Origin: Frigoribacterium endophyticum
GTDB lineage: Bacteria > Actinomycetota > Actinomycetes > Actinomycetales > Microbacteriaceae
Direction: 5' to 3'
NCBI RefSeq assembly: GCF_011759585.1
Contig: NZ_JAAOYV010000002.1
Location: 555,510-619,509, forward strand
Length of the DNA stretch: 64,000 bases
Below the pieces are notes generated by a model. The model saw only the letters and a program-made list of their open reading frames with translations, was not told where the DNA came from and ran no database searches. The translations under genes were made by a program, and so were the position numbers. Shown piece by piece: positions 7,795 to 16,316 of this stretch (its first letter is position 1; each line of letters begins with the position of its first letter).

Positions 7795-8700
7795 ATGTCG
7801 TCACCCGCCCCCTCCCCCGCCCCCCTCCGCGTCGCCGTCACCGGCGGCAGCGGCAAGCTCGGCCGCGCGGTCGTCCGAGACCTTGCCGAGCACGGCTGGG
7901 AGGTCGTGCTGCTCGACCGCGTGCCGAGCCCCGACCCGGTGCCCGGCGTCACCTTCGTGCAGGTCGACCTCTCCGACTACGGGCAGGTCGTGCAGGCGCT
8001 CACGCACGTCGACGACCGCTACGACTCGATCGACGCCGTGGTGCACCTCGGCGCGATCCCCGCCCCGGGCCTCGTGCCGAACGCGACGCTCTTCACGAAC
8101 AACGTCACCGGCAGCTACAACGTCTTCGCCGCCGCCCGGGCCGCGCACATCCGCAACGTCGTGTGGGCCTCGAGCGAGACCCTGCTCGGCATCCCCTTCG
8201 ACCTCGACCCGCCCTACCTGCCCCTCGACGAGGAGTACGCCGTGCGCCCCGAGTCGTCGTACTCGCTCGGCAAGGCCCTCGACGAGGAGATGGCCCGGCA
8301 CTTCACCCGCTGGGACCGCCAGCTGAAGATGATCGGCCTGCGCTTCTCGAACGTCATGGACGACGGCGACTACGAGGACTTCCCGTGGGACGAGACGCCC
8401 GAGGCGAAGACCTTCAACCTGTTCTCGTACATCGACGCCCGCGACGGAGCCCAGGCCGTCCGACGCGCGCTCGAGAGTGACCTGGTCGGCTACGAGGCGT
8501 TCATCATCGCCGCGACCGACACGGTCATGAACACGCCCACGGCCGTGCTGGCCGACCGCTTCTGGCCCCACGTGGAGCGCCGCGCGGCCGTCGAGGGCAC
8601 CGACTCGCTGCTCAGCAGCGACAAGGCCCGCGACCTGCTCGGCTTCGTGCCGGAGTACAGCTGGCGCACCTGGGGCGACCGGGTCGGCAAGCAGGACTGA
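7795..8700 (+). CDS. NAD(P)-dependent epimerase/dehydratase family protein
   Basis: A 301-residue extended SDR. The nucleotide-binding motif TGGSGKLG lies near residues 15-22, followed by D in LLDR, which suggests NAD. The active-site motif is YSLGK, with a Ser-rich strand WASSETLLG upstream. These features fit sugar-nucleotide epimerases or uronate-dehydrogenase-like enzymes; the substrate cannot be assigned. The ATG at 7795 is chosen because conserved sequence begins soon after it. The gene stands alone between the small acidic gene and a convergent lipoprotein gene. Confidence 0.88.
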   Translation: MSSPAPSPAPLRVAVTGGSGKLGRAVVRDLAEHGWEVVLLDRVPSPDPVPGVTFVQVDLSDYGQVVQALTHVDDRYDSIDAVVHLGAIPAPGLVPNATLFTNNVTGSYNVFAAARAAHIRNVVWASSETLLGIPFDLDPPYLPLDEEYAVRPESSYSLGKALDEEMARHFTRWDRQLKMIGLRFSNVMDDGDYEDFPWDETPEAKTFNLFSYIDARDGAQAVRRALESDLVGYEAFIIAATDTVMNTPTAVLADRFWPHVERRAAVEGTDSLLSSDKARDLLGFVPEYSWRTWGDRVGKQD

Positions 8701-8787
8701 CCGTCGGGCCGGGGCTCCGGCCCGGACCCGCCGGGCCGGGCAGGGGCCGGGTCGGGGCCGGGGCCGGGCCGGCCCCGGCGCGCGGCC

Positions 8788-9525
8788 TCAGCACTCGTCC
8801 AGGAGCCAGCCAGGGCCGCCGAGGCCGGCGACGGTGCCGCCCTCGCTCCAGGCGATCGCGCCGTACGGGTTCGTCTCCCCCGCGGACTCCCGCGTGCGCA
8901 CCAGGTCGTAGACCAGCGACAGGAAGCCCGTGCCGTTCGGGTCGAAGTCGCTCTGGTGCTCGACGGGCACCTGGGCGGCGAGGGGACCGATCGGGTCGCC
9001 CACCGCGACGCCGCCCGGGGTCTCGATCCGCACGTCGCGGCCGTCGGGCGTGGAGACGGACGCCTGCTCGGCCCGGAACACCAGCGACCCCTCGTCGGTG
9101 TACAGGTCGGCGGTGCCGAGCCGGACCTCTCCCCACGCCCACCGCGTCTGGGGCACGGCGCAGTGGCCCCCCAGGACGCCGTCGGCCACGGGCTCGCCCA
9201 GCACCCGGGTGAGCACCGAGACGGCGTCGTCCAGGGGCTCGCCGACGAGCGGGACGGTGCCCACCTCGACGTCGCCGTCGCGGAGCGAGAGGGCGGTCGC
9301 GCCGAACACCACCGTGTCGACGGCCGCCAGGGGGTCGGCCTCGGCCGGCGGGGTGGGCGCCGAGGTCGCCGTCGACGTCGGCGTCGACGTGGGCCCGGCG
9401 CTCGGCGGAGCGGCCGTCGACGACGACGGATCCCCTTCCGCGCCGGGCGCACCGACCCCCACGCAGCCCGTCAACGCCACCAGGGCGACCGCAGTCGCCG
9501 CCCATGCCCCCGCTCGTGTCCTCAT
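8788..9525 (-). CDS. Hypothetical lipoprotein
   Basis: A 245-residue exported lipoprotein. A basic N-terminus (MRTRAG), a hydrophobic stretch and the lipobox LTGC give a predicted lipidated Cys near residue 21. It is followed by a Ser/Thr/Pro-rich spacer and a globular domain I do not recognise. A -10-like TAGCGT (9538-9533) lies 7 nt before the ATG at 9525, pointing to leaderless transcription and supporting this start over an upstream one. It probably sits on the outer face of the membrane. Confidence 0.82.
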   Translation of the reverse strand: MRTRAGAWAATAVALVALTGCVGVGAPGAEGDPSSSTAAPPSAGPTSTPTSTATSAPTPPAEADPLAAVDTVVFGATALSLRDGDVEVGTVPLVGEPLDDAVSVLTRVLGEPVADGVLGGHCAVPQTRWAWGEVRLGTADLYTDEGSLVFRAEQASVSTPDGRDVRIETPGGVAVGDPIGPLAAQVPVEHQSDFDPNGTGFLSLVYDLVRTRESAGETNPYGAIAWSEGGTVAGLGGPGWLLDEC

Positions 9526-9603
9526 TCCCACGACGCTAGGCCGCGGGGGCACGACGGGTCGTCCTCCTCGCGGACGACCCGAGCCCCTCTCGAGTCTCAC
9601 GCT

Positions 9604-9631
9604 CGAGCACCGAGCACCGAGCACCGAGCAC
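9604..9631. repeat. Tandem 7-mer, four copies
   Basis: CGAGCAC is repeated four times head to tail between the lipoprotein start and the methyltransferase stop. Likely replication slippage; it is non-coding. Confidence 0.85.
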
Positions 9632-9645
9632 CCGACGACCGGGCG

Positions 9646-11217
9646 TCAGGCGCGCAGCATCCCCGTCGTCACGAACTCCCGCACCTGCGGCAGCAGCTCG
9701 GCGGTCAGCGCGGCCTCGTCCGCCTCGAGCAGGTGCGCGAGCGCGCCGACGATCGCGCCGACGCTGAGCTCGCCGTCGCAGGCGCCCACCAGGGCCGAGA
9801 GCGCGGTGCCCGAGTCGACCCGCCGGGCGAACCCGCCGCCCTGCACGAGGGTGATCACGGTGGGGTCGTCGTTGCCGGGCCAGTAGTGGCGCTCCTCCGT
9901 GACGTCGCCGGCGACCGTCAGGCGCGTCGCGAGCAGCGCCGCGTCGTCGAGGCCGCGCAGCACCTCGACGGCGTCGAGCGTGGACGCGAGGTGAGCGCCC
10001 AGCCCGACGTCGTTCGAGCCCAGGCCCCCGAGGAGGCGCTCGGTGCGCACCAGGGGCACCGCGCCTCCGGCCGTGGGTCGCCGGAGCGTCACGTAGCCGA
10101 AGCCGACCTCGACGACGCCCCGGGCCTCGAAGTCGCCGAGCCAGGCCTCGTAGAGGCGCTCGAAGTCGTCGGTGCCGGGGCGGGTGCCCCCGTCGCGGAT
10201 CCAGGTCTCGGCGTAGGCCGCGGGGTCCTGCACCTCGCGCTCGACGACCCAGACGTCGAGGGGCACGTCGCCGCGCGAGGCCCAGTCGGCCACCGAGTAC
10301 GCCCCGCGCTTGCCCGCGGCGGCGCCCGCGCCTCCGGTCTCCCAATTGCCGAGCAGCTGCGCGACGCCGCCGGGGGCGAGGTGGGCCCCGACCTGCGCCA
10401 CGACGGAGGCGACGAGGTCGTCGCCGACCATGCCGCCGTCGCGGTACTCGTACTCGGGCACGCCGGGGGCCCGCGGCGTGATGACGAAGGGCGGGTTCGA
10501 GACGACGTGGTCGAACGTCTCGCCGGCCACGGGCTCGAACAGGCTGCCGAGGCGGAACTCGATGCCGTCGACGAGGTTGAGCGCGGCGTTGAAGGCCGCG
10601 AACTCGAGGGCCCGCCGCGAGATGTCGGTGGCGACCACGTGGCGCGCGTGGCGGGCGACGTGCAGGGCCTGGATGCCGCAGCCGGTGCCGAGGTCGAGCG
10701 CACGGTCGACGGTGCCGGGCGTCATCAGGCCGGCGAGCGTGGCCGAGGCGCCTCCCACCCCGAGCACGTGGTCCTCGCGCAGGGCGCCGCCGAGGGCGAG
10801 CTCGCCGAGGTCGGAGGTGATCCACCAGGAGGCCTCGCCGGCCGCGTCGACGAAGGCGTAGGGGCGCAGGTCGACGAGGGCGGCCACCTCGCCGTCGGGG
10901 CGTCGCTCGACGAGCCCGAGGGCCTCGGCGCCGTCCACGCCGAGCGTCGGCAGCGCCTCCGCCAGGTCGTGCGCCGGCTGCGGGACCCCGAGCACGAAGG
11001 CCAGCGCGAGGGTCGCGGCCGGCCGGAGCGACGGGTCGCGGTCGACGCTGCGGAGCAGGGCACGGCGGGCCGCCACCCGCTCGCCGCGGAACAGGGCCGC
11101 GCCGGCGGCGGCCCCCCAGGCGTCGGCGCTGCCGAGCCGGTCGACGGTGAAGTCGGCCGACGAGAGGTCGGAGCGCAGGCGGGCGAGGAGGTCGGCGTCG
11201 GTGGAGAGGAACGGCAC
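9646..11217 (-). CDS. Class I SAM-dependent methyltransferase (small-domain type)
   Basis: A 523-residue protein. The central Rossmann methyltransferase has motif I DLGTGCGIQ and motif IV NPPF (in VSNPPFVIT). NPPF is typical of enzymes that methylate exocyclic amino groups of RNA or DNA bases, or of protein glutamine, such as RsmC/RlmG/HemK relatives. About 150 N-terminal residues form a separate accessory domain, and the C-terminal third resembles the extra domain of actinobacterial homologues. GTG start at 11217, giving VPFLSTDADLL. Target not determinable. Transcribed in the same direction as the upstream beta-helix gene but separated by a terminator. Confidence 0.88.
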   Translation of the reverse strand: MPFLSTDADLLARLRSDLSSADFTVDRLGSADAWGAAAGAALFRGERVAARRALLRSVDRDPSLRPAATLALAFVLGVPQPAHDLAEALPTLGVDGAEALGLVERRPDGEVAALVDLRPYAFVDAAGEASWWITSDLGELALGGALREDHVLGVGGASATLAGLMTPGTVDRALDLGTGCGIQALHVARHARHVVATDISRRALEFAAFNAALNLVDGIEFRLGSLFEPVAGETFDHVVSNPPFVITPRAPGVPEYEYRDGGMVGDDLVASVVAQVGAHLAPGGVAQLLGNWETGGAGAAAGKRGAYSVADWASRGDVPLDVWVVEREVQDPAAYAETWIRDGGTRPGTDDFERLYEAWLGDFEARGVVEVGFGYVTLRRPTAGGAVPLVRTERLLGGLGSNDVGLGAHLASTLDAVEVLRGLDDAALLATRLTVAGDVTEERHYWPGNDDPTVITLVQGGGFARRVDSGTALSALVGACDGELSVGAIVGALAHLLEADEAALTAELLPQVREFVTTGMLRA

Positions 11218-11285
11218 CCGACCATCTTGCCCCGCCTTGCCCCGCGGCGGCGCCGGCCCGGGACAGGGCCACGGCCCGGCCCCGG

Positions 11286-11321
11286 GGCGGTGGCGGCGGC
11301 GCGTGCCGCCGGGCCACCGCC
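11286..11321 (-). terminator. Terminator after the beta-helix gene
   Basis: Arms GGCGGTGGC-GGCGGC and GCCGCC-GCCACCGCC pair with a 2-nt bulge and a GCGT loop. It lies 13 bp beyond the stop of the beta-helix gene. Confidence 0.65.
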
Positions 11322-11333
11322 TCGGCTGCCGCC

Positions 11334-12818
11334 TCAGCGGGAGCAGGCCCCGTTCGTCAGCCCGGCCCCGGCGCGCGTGCCGGCCGTGCGGCAGACGACG
11401 ACCGTGCCGACCGCGCCCTTCTGCACCCAGACCTCGTAGCCGGGCACGCCGCCGAGCACCGTGTTGTCGCGGAAGGAGTTGCCGCGCCCCCAGCCCGAGA
11501 TGACGTGCACCTGGAAGGCGTCGAGCTTCGTGCCCGTGCCGGAGTTGGCGGTGACGAGGTACCCGTCGCCCTTGACGTCGACCCACGAGTCGGCCGAGTT
11601 CTCGCCCGAGCGGCCCGCGTCGCGGAAGACGTTGCCGCTGACGACGCCGCCCGTGGTGCCCTCCTTGAGGTCGATGCCCTCGGCCGCCGTGTCGGAGATG
11701 GTGTTGCCGATGATCTGCGCGCGGTCGGAGCGGTCGGGGGTCGACGACGAGCCCATGACGCTGCCCCAGTTGCTGACGGCGCTGCCGACGTAGATGCCCT
11801 CGCCGAAGCCCGCCTTGCGGAGCCCCGTGTCGTGCACCGACGAGCCCCGGACGGTCACGTCGACGCTGTTCGTGCGGAGGTGGACGCCCTCGTCGCCGAT
11901 GCGGCCGACGTCGACGCCCTCGACGACGGTGCCGCTCGACCCGTCGAGCACGATGCCCTTCTGGGCGGTCTGCACGGTCAGGCCCGAGACGATCCACCGG
12001 TCGCCGGTCACGTGCAGGCCGTAGCCCTTCGAGACGCTGCCGGTGGTCAGCACGGCGGCCCGGGAGCCGGTGAGGCGGATCGGCTGGCCAGCCGTGCCGT
12101 CGGCCGCGGCCCGGAAGGTGCCGGTGTACGTGCCGTCACGGAGCGCGATCGTCTGGCCCGGCCGCGCCGCCGCCAGCGCCGCGGTGAGGCCCGCCGACGT
12201 CGACACCGTCACCGTCGTCGCCGCCGGCGTCGCCACGGGCGACGTCGAGGACGCGGGAGGCGCGGGCGAGGCCACCGGGACGGGTGCCGGAGCAGGGGTC
12301 GGTGCGGGAGCGGGAGCGGGGACCGGTGCCGGCGCGGGAGCGGGAGCGGGAACCGGTGCCGGCGCGGGAAGCGGTGCCGGCACAGGAGCGGGGGTGGGTG
12401 CGGGAGCGGGAGTCGGCGAGGGCACCGGCGCGGCGACGGCCGTCGCCCGGACCGTGAACGGCACCTCGACGGCCTGGCGCCCGCCCGCCGCGGCGTCCTC
12501 CCAGCGCACGTCGAGCTCGTGGGCGCCCGGGGCCACGGCGATCGGGAAGGCGTAGGGCGCGACCTTGTCCTGGCCGAGGTAGCTCCCGTCGACCTTGACC
12601 TTGACGACGGAGCCGGCCGGGGCGTCGACCCCGAGCGTGAAGGCCCCGGTGGTCAGCGTGGCACCCGCGAGCGGCACGCCGTCGGCGGTCGCGACGGCCG
12701 TCGAGACCGCGTGCGCCGCCTCGGGCACGGTGACCGTCGCGGCCACGGTCAGCAGCACGGCGGCGCCCGCCACGGTGCTCGTCACGGCCAGCCTCCTGGT
12801 GGTGGTCGTTCGTCCCAT
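11334..12818 (-). CDS. Secreted right-handed beta-helix protein
   Basis: A 494-residue exported protein. The signal peptide (TTTTRR, hydrophobic core, AAHA) is followed by an Ig-like domain around residues 40-125, then about 60 residues of Pro-Ala repeats, then a pectate-lyase-like beta-helix of repeated GLTV/GVDV/GSSV-type rungs. The fold suits polysaccharide binding or cleavage, but no lyase catalytic set is obvious. Two ATGs are adjacent; the second (12818) is better spaced from GGGGAG. Its nearest homologues are likely extracellular carbohydrate-active or adhesin proteins. Confidence 0.85.
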   Translation of the reverse strand: MGRTTTTRRLAVTSTVAGAAVLLTVAATVTVPEAAHAVSTAVATADGVPLAGATLTTGAFTLGVDAPAGSVVKVKVDGSYLGQDKVAPYAFPIAVAPGAHELDVRWEDAAAGGRQAVEVPFTVRATAVAAPVPSPTPAPAPTPAPVPAPLPAPAPVPAPAPAPAPVPAPAPAPTPAPAPVPVASPAPPASSTSPVATPAATTVTVSTSAGLTAALAAARPGQTIALRDGTYTGTFRAAADGTAGQPIRLTGSRAAVLTTGSVSKGYGLHVTGDRWIVSGLTVQTAQKGIVLDGSSGTVVEGVDVGRIGDEGVHLRTNSVDVTVRGSSVHDTGLRKAGFGEGIYVGSAVSNWGSVMGSSSTPDRSDRAQIIGNTISDTAAEGIDLKEGTTGGVVSGNVFRDAGRSGENSADSWVDVKGDGYLVTANSGTGTKLDAFQVHVISGWGRGNSFRDNTVLGGVPGYEVWVQKGAVGTVVVCRTAGTRAGAGLTNGACSR

Positions 12819-13039
12819 CATCGTCTCCCCGGTGTCGGTGGTGGTGGCCGACGGTGCGCACGGAGAGGCGCCCCCTGCGCCCTGCAGGGTGGCCGTCCGG
12901 CGGTCGTCGACGCGCCGTCGGCGCTGATCCGACCATCCCACGGGGGCCCCGCAGCGTCTCCACCCCGTTGACGGGTCACCGGGCCCCGGAGCGCCCCCAG
13001 AGCTGGGGGGCCACGCCGACGGGCCTCCCCCACGACGAC

Positions 13040-13071
13040 GTGCCGCCCGCCCCACGAGGGGCGGACGGCAC
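13040..13071 (-). terminator. Terminator after the DUF4352 gene
   Basis: A 14-bp stem with one mismatch (GTGCCG-CCGCCCC / GGGGCGG-CGGCAC) and an ACGA loop lies 20 bp beyond the stop codon at 13092. Confidence 0.75.
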
Positions 13072-13091
13072 GGAGCGGGTCGTGACGGGCG

Positions 13092-14072
13092 TCAGCTCGT
13101 GAAGATCGCCGCGTCGTAGTCGTAGCCCGGGGCGATCTGGTAGACGAGCTGGGCCGGGTCGCTGACCGAGTAGACCTCCTGCCAGGTGGCGGACTGCCCG
13201 GCCGGCACGGCCGTGCTGGGCGAGCCCATGAGCCCCTGGGCCGAGTCGAAGACCTGGCTCGCCTCGACGCCGGCCGACGACACGCTCGAGTACGCCTCGA
13301 TCGGGTCGTAGTTCGCGCCGGTGTCGTTCTGCACGGTGACCGTGAAGACGACGGCGGCGGCCTGGTCGGCGCCGGCGGCGGTCTCGCTCGGGGTGAACGG
13401 CTGAGGGGCCGAGACGCTCACCGAGATGCCGTCGTCGTACGACCAGACGTCGCCGAAGACGGCGTTCTCGCTGCTGGCCTCCTCCGAGGCGTCGTCGGTC
13501 GGCTCGCTGGGCTCGGCGACGTCGGGGCTGCTCGAGCCGCCCGTCTCGCCGGAGCTCTCGTCGATCGAGTCGCGGACGCTGCCGGCGGCCACGAGGCCGA
13601 CGACGAGCACCGCGACGGAGATCAGGACGGCGAGGCCCGAGAGGGCCGTGCCGATGATCGCGAGGAGGCGCGAGCCGGTCTTCTTGAGGAGCGCGACGAT
13701 GCCGAGGGCGAGGCCCACGAGGCCGAGGATCCCGCCGAAGACGATGATCGAGAGCAGCAGGCCGACGCCGCCGAGCACGACGGAGGCGATGGCGAGGCCG
13801 TTGCCGCCGGCCGGCGACGAGGGCTGGCCGCCGTAGGGGGCGTAGGGCTGGCCGGGCTGGCCGTAGGGAGCCTGCGGGGCGCCGTACCCGCCTGCGGGCG
13901 TGGACTGCGGCTGGCCGTAGGCCTGCTGCGGCGCCGACCCGGGTGCGGCGTCGCCGCCGGGGGCCTGCTGGCCCGCGCCGGGGTAGGCGCCGTAGCTCGG
14001 GGGCTGCGGCACCGAGGGGGGCCCGGAGGCGGCGGGGTCGTACGGGTCGGACGGCTTCTGCGGATCGCTCAT
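13092..14072 (-). CDS. DUF4190/DUF4352 membrane protein
   Basis: A 326-residue protein. Residues 1-90 are a Pro/Gly/Gln/Tyr-rich cytoplasmic segment. Two or three membrane segments follow (AIASVVLGGVGLLLSIIVF and a second pair), typical of DUF4190. An acidic Ser-rich linker leads to an extracellular domain resembling DUF4352, an immunoglobulin-like fold (FTVTVQNDTGANYDPI). Function unknown. A -10-like TACTCT (14083-14078) is 5 nt before the ATG, indicating a leaderless or very short leader. Confidence 0.85.
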   Translation of the reverse strand: MSDPQKPSDPYDPAASGPPSVPQPPSYGAYPGAGQQAPGGDAAPGSAPQQAYGQPQSTPAGGYGAPQAPYGQPGQPYAPYGGQPSSPAGGNGLAIASVVLGGVGLLLSIIVFGGILGLVGLALGIVALLKKTGSRLLAIIGTALSGLAVLISVAVLVVGLVAAGSVRDSIDESSGETGGSSSPDVAEPSEPTDDASEEASSENAVFGDVWSYDDGISVSVSAPQPFTPSETAAGADQAAAVVFTVTVQNDTGANYDPIEAYSSVSSAGVEASQVFDSAQGLMGSPSTAVPAGQSATWQEVYSVSDPAQLVYQIAPGYDYDAAIFTS

Positions 14073-14157
14073 TTCTCAGAGTATGCCGTGTACCAGACCG
14101 CCCCGTCTGCCTCCTGCCCCGCGCGCCCCCCTTCTGGGGCCAAGCCCGCCCCCTCAG

Positions 14158-14262
14158 AGCGGCCCCGCCACTCGCCCGACACGTGGTGCACCCGCCAGGA
14201 AGGCCGCGAAGCGCCCCCGCCACCCGCCCAACACGTCAGGCGCCCGCCAGGAAAGGCCGCGA
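14158..14262. repeat. 52-bp imperfect direct duplication beside tRNA-Ala
   Basis: Unit 1 (14158-14209) and unit 2 (14210-14262) share the sequence running from AGCG through CGCCAGGAA to GGCCGCGA, with a few substitutions and one indel. Unit 2 is followed by the opening bases of a third copy. No coding role is seen. Confidence 0.75.
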
Positions 14263-14294
14263 AGCGGCCCCTTCAGCTGTTCTGACAAGAGGAA

Positions 14295-14339
14295 CGGAAT
14301 GCAGAAAGGCCCGTCAGAGGCGGGCCTTTCTGCATTCCG
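14295..14339 (-). terminator. Terminator directly after tRNA-Ala
   Basis: A perfect 19-bp stem (left arm 14295-14313, right arm 14321-14339) with a 7-nt loop. It begins at the base next to the tRNA 3' end, so it must be separated from the tRNA by processing. Confidence 0.85.
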
Positions 14340-14412
14340 TGGAGCTAAGGGGATTCGAACCCCTGACCTTCTCATTGCGAACGAGACGCGCTACCAACTG
14401 CGCCATAGCCCC
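14340..14412 (-). tRNA. tRNA-Ala (anticodon CGC)
   Basis: A 73-nt cloverleaf read from 14412: acceptor GGGGCTA/TAGCTCC, D arm GCGC-AGTTGGTA-GCGC, anticodon stem TCTCG/TGAGA with loop TTCGCAA, and T arm AGGGG-TTCGAAT-CCCCT. Anticodon CGC reads the Ala codon GCG, abundant in this genome. The discriminator is A. The CCA end is not encoded and must be added. Confidence 0.97.
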
Positions 14413-14478
14413 GGAAACTGCTCTGCAACGATAGCACCACCGTGGCGTGGTCCGTGAATCGGGCGGAGCGGCGGCGCG

Positions 14479-15567
14479 TCAGACGGCGCGTCGACGCTGC
14501 AGGGCCTCGTCGACGTGGAAGGTCGACTCGCCGAGGTCGTCGATGATGCCCATGCGGGCGAAGCGGCTCGGTGTCGCCGGGGCGGGTGCGGGGGCGACGG
14601 TCTCGGCGGAGCGGGCGTCGGCGACGGCGCGGCGGGCGCGCTCGGTGCGGGCGGCCGCGGCGGCCGACCCCGCGTCGGTCGTGCGGGCCGCGCTGAGGGC
14701 GCCCTCGGCCCGGGCTGCCTCGCGGAGGGCGTCGTGCTGGGCGCGCTGGGCGTCGCGCAGGGCTCGGACGGACCGCTCCGACTCGGAGCGCAGCTCCGCG
14801 GCCGGGCTGGCGGCGGCGGGCGCGGGCGGAGCAGCGGCAGCGGCAGCGGCAGCGGCAGCGGCAGGCCGCTGGCGCCCCCGGCGCAGGTACAGCGGCGCCG
14901 GCACGGCCACGGGCGTCCACGAGCGCGAGGCGGGCGCGGCGCTCTCGACCGGGGCCGAGGAGAAGCCGTCGGAGAAGTCGCGCAGGGGCTGGGCCTCGCC
15001 CGCGGGCGCGACGACCCGCTGACGACGCGCCCGTGCGCGGGAGACGGCCGCGAGCTGCGAGAGCACGGCGACCGAGCCGGCCCCGAACACGAGGCCTGCG
15101 ACGGCGAGCAGCCAGGCGCTCGCGAACGAGGCGACTCCCACGACGACGGCGAGGGCCGACGCCACGAGCACGAGGGTGGAGACGAGCCGCGAGCGGCGCA
15201 GGCGGCGGGCGGCGAGGGCGGGGTCGTGGTCGGCGGCCCGGAGGACGGGGGCGGCCGCGGCGAGCTCACGGGTCAGCGCGCGCTGGCGGGCGGCCTCGTG
15301 GGCGCGACGCAGCGCCTCCCGCTTGCCCTCTTCCTGGCGGAGGATGCGCTGCGCGTCGGCGACGGACCGGGCGTTCGCCTCGATGCGCACCTCCTCGGGC
15401 AGCTCGGCCGTCTGGGCGAGGATCCGCAGGGTCTGCTGGAGGCGCACGGCGTTCCGCTCGGTGGCGAGGTACTCCTGGCGCCGGTGCCAGGTGGGCACGA
15501 GGTAGACGAGCCAGAGCACGGCGACGAGCGCCAGCACGACGCCACCGCCCCACGACTCGAGTCCCAT
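14479..15567 (-). CDS. Hypothetical membrane protein with Ala-rich tail
   Basis: A 362-residue protein. One N-terminal membrane segment (VVLALVAVLWLVYLVPTW) is followed by a charged helical region (residues 25-110, likely coiled coil), a pair of membrane segments near 125-180, and a long Ala/Arg/Glu-rich cytoplasmic tail. The tail has a run of ten Ala encoded by a GGCAGC-type hexamer repeat (14832-14866). Function unknown. The ATG at 15567 is supported by a -10-like TACCCT 7 nt upstream; a GTG two codons earlier is possible. Confidence 0.78.
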   Translation of the reverse strand: MGLESWGGGVVLALVAVLWLVYLVPTWHRRQEYLATERNAVRLQQTLRILAQTAELPEEVRIEANARSVADAQRILRQEEGKREALRRAHEAARQRALTRELAAAAPVLRAADHDPALAARRLRRSRLVSTLVLVASALAVVVGVASFASAWLLAVAGLVFGAGSVAVLSQLAAVSRARARRQRVVAPAGEAQPLRDFSDGFSSAPVESAAPASRSWTPVAVPAPLYLRRGRQRPAAAAAAAAAAAPPAPAAASPAAELRSESERSVRALRDAQRAQHDALREAARAEGALSAARTTDAGSAAAAARTERARRAVADARSAETVAPAPAPATPSRFARMGIIDDLGESTFHVDEALQRRRAV

Positions 15568-15655
15568 GGTCACGAGGGTATGAGCGACGACGCGCCGCGG
15601 GGGCGCACCGCGCAGGTGTGTCGGTGCGGATCTGCCACGAGGAGGCGCGGGTCGG

Positions 15656-16303
15656 CTACCAGGGCAGGCTGCGGGCCGACTCGGCCAGCGCCTCCGGCGG
15701 GACGCTGCCCTGCCCGGGCGGCACGAGGCCCTCGCGCCACCGGCGGAGGACGCCGCCGGGCACCTCGTCGGCGACGAGCGCGAAGCAGAAGTGGTCGCGC
15801 CACATGCCGTTGATGTGGATGTACCGGCGCCGCAGCCCCTCGTAGCGGAAGCCGAGCTTCTCGACGACGCGCAGGCTCGGGCCGTTCTCGGGGCGGATGC
15901 AGATCTCCATCCGGTGCAGGCCGAGGCTGCCGAAGCAGTGGTCGGTGGCCAGGGCGACGGCGGTCGGCGTCACGCCGTGGCCGGCGGCGGACTGGGTGAC
16001 CCAGTAGCCGATCGTGGCCGAGCCGAGCGACCCGTAGGCGATGCCGCTGACGTTGAGCTGCCCGACGAAGCGCCCGTCGAGCTCGATCGCGAAGGGCAGG
16101 CCGAGACCGGCCCGGGCGTTGATCTGCAGGGAGCGGATGCTGCCCCGCACGTCGTGGCTGGTGAAGCCCGACGGGTTCGTGGCCTCCCACTGGCGGAGCC
16201 AGGAGCGGTTCTCCGAGAGCGCCGCGTCGAGGTCACGGGTGTCACGCAGACGGAGGGGCCGGATGGTGGTCCGCCCCTCCGTCAGCGTGGGGATGGTCGT
16301 CAC
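15656..16303 (-). CDS. RimJ/RimL-type GNAT acetyltransferase
   Basis: A 215-residue N-acetyltransferase of the family that acetylates N-terminal residues of ribosomal proteins (RimJ, RimL) or free amines. Recognisable parts are the N-terminal motif IRPLRLRD, the central strand FVGQLNVSGI and the acetyl-CoA loop region AAGHGVTPTAVAL, a variant of the usual Q/RxxGxG/A. LGLHRMEICIRPENGPSLRVVEKLGF is typical of RimJ-like members. It follows galU with a 13-bp gap and is likely co-transcribed. Acceptor substrate inferred only. Confidence 0.9.
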   Translation of the reverse strand: MTTIPTLTEGRTTIRPLRLRDTRDLDAALSENRSWLRQWEATNPSGFTSHDVRGSIRSLQINARAGLGLPFAIELDGRFVGQLNVSGIAYGSLGSATIGYWVTQSAAGHGVTPTAVALATDHCFGSLGLHRMEICIRPENGPSLRVVEKLGFRYEGLRRRYIHINGMWRDHFCFALVADEVPGGVLRRWREGLVPPGQGSVPPEALAESARSLPW

Positions 16304-16316
16304 GCGATGGGTCTCT

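Noticed and set aside
12290-12430. Minisatellite in non-coding DNA
   Set aside because: The GGGAGC/GGTGCC repeats encode the Pro-Ala linker of the secreted beta-helix protein in frame.
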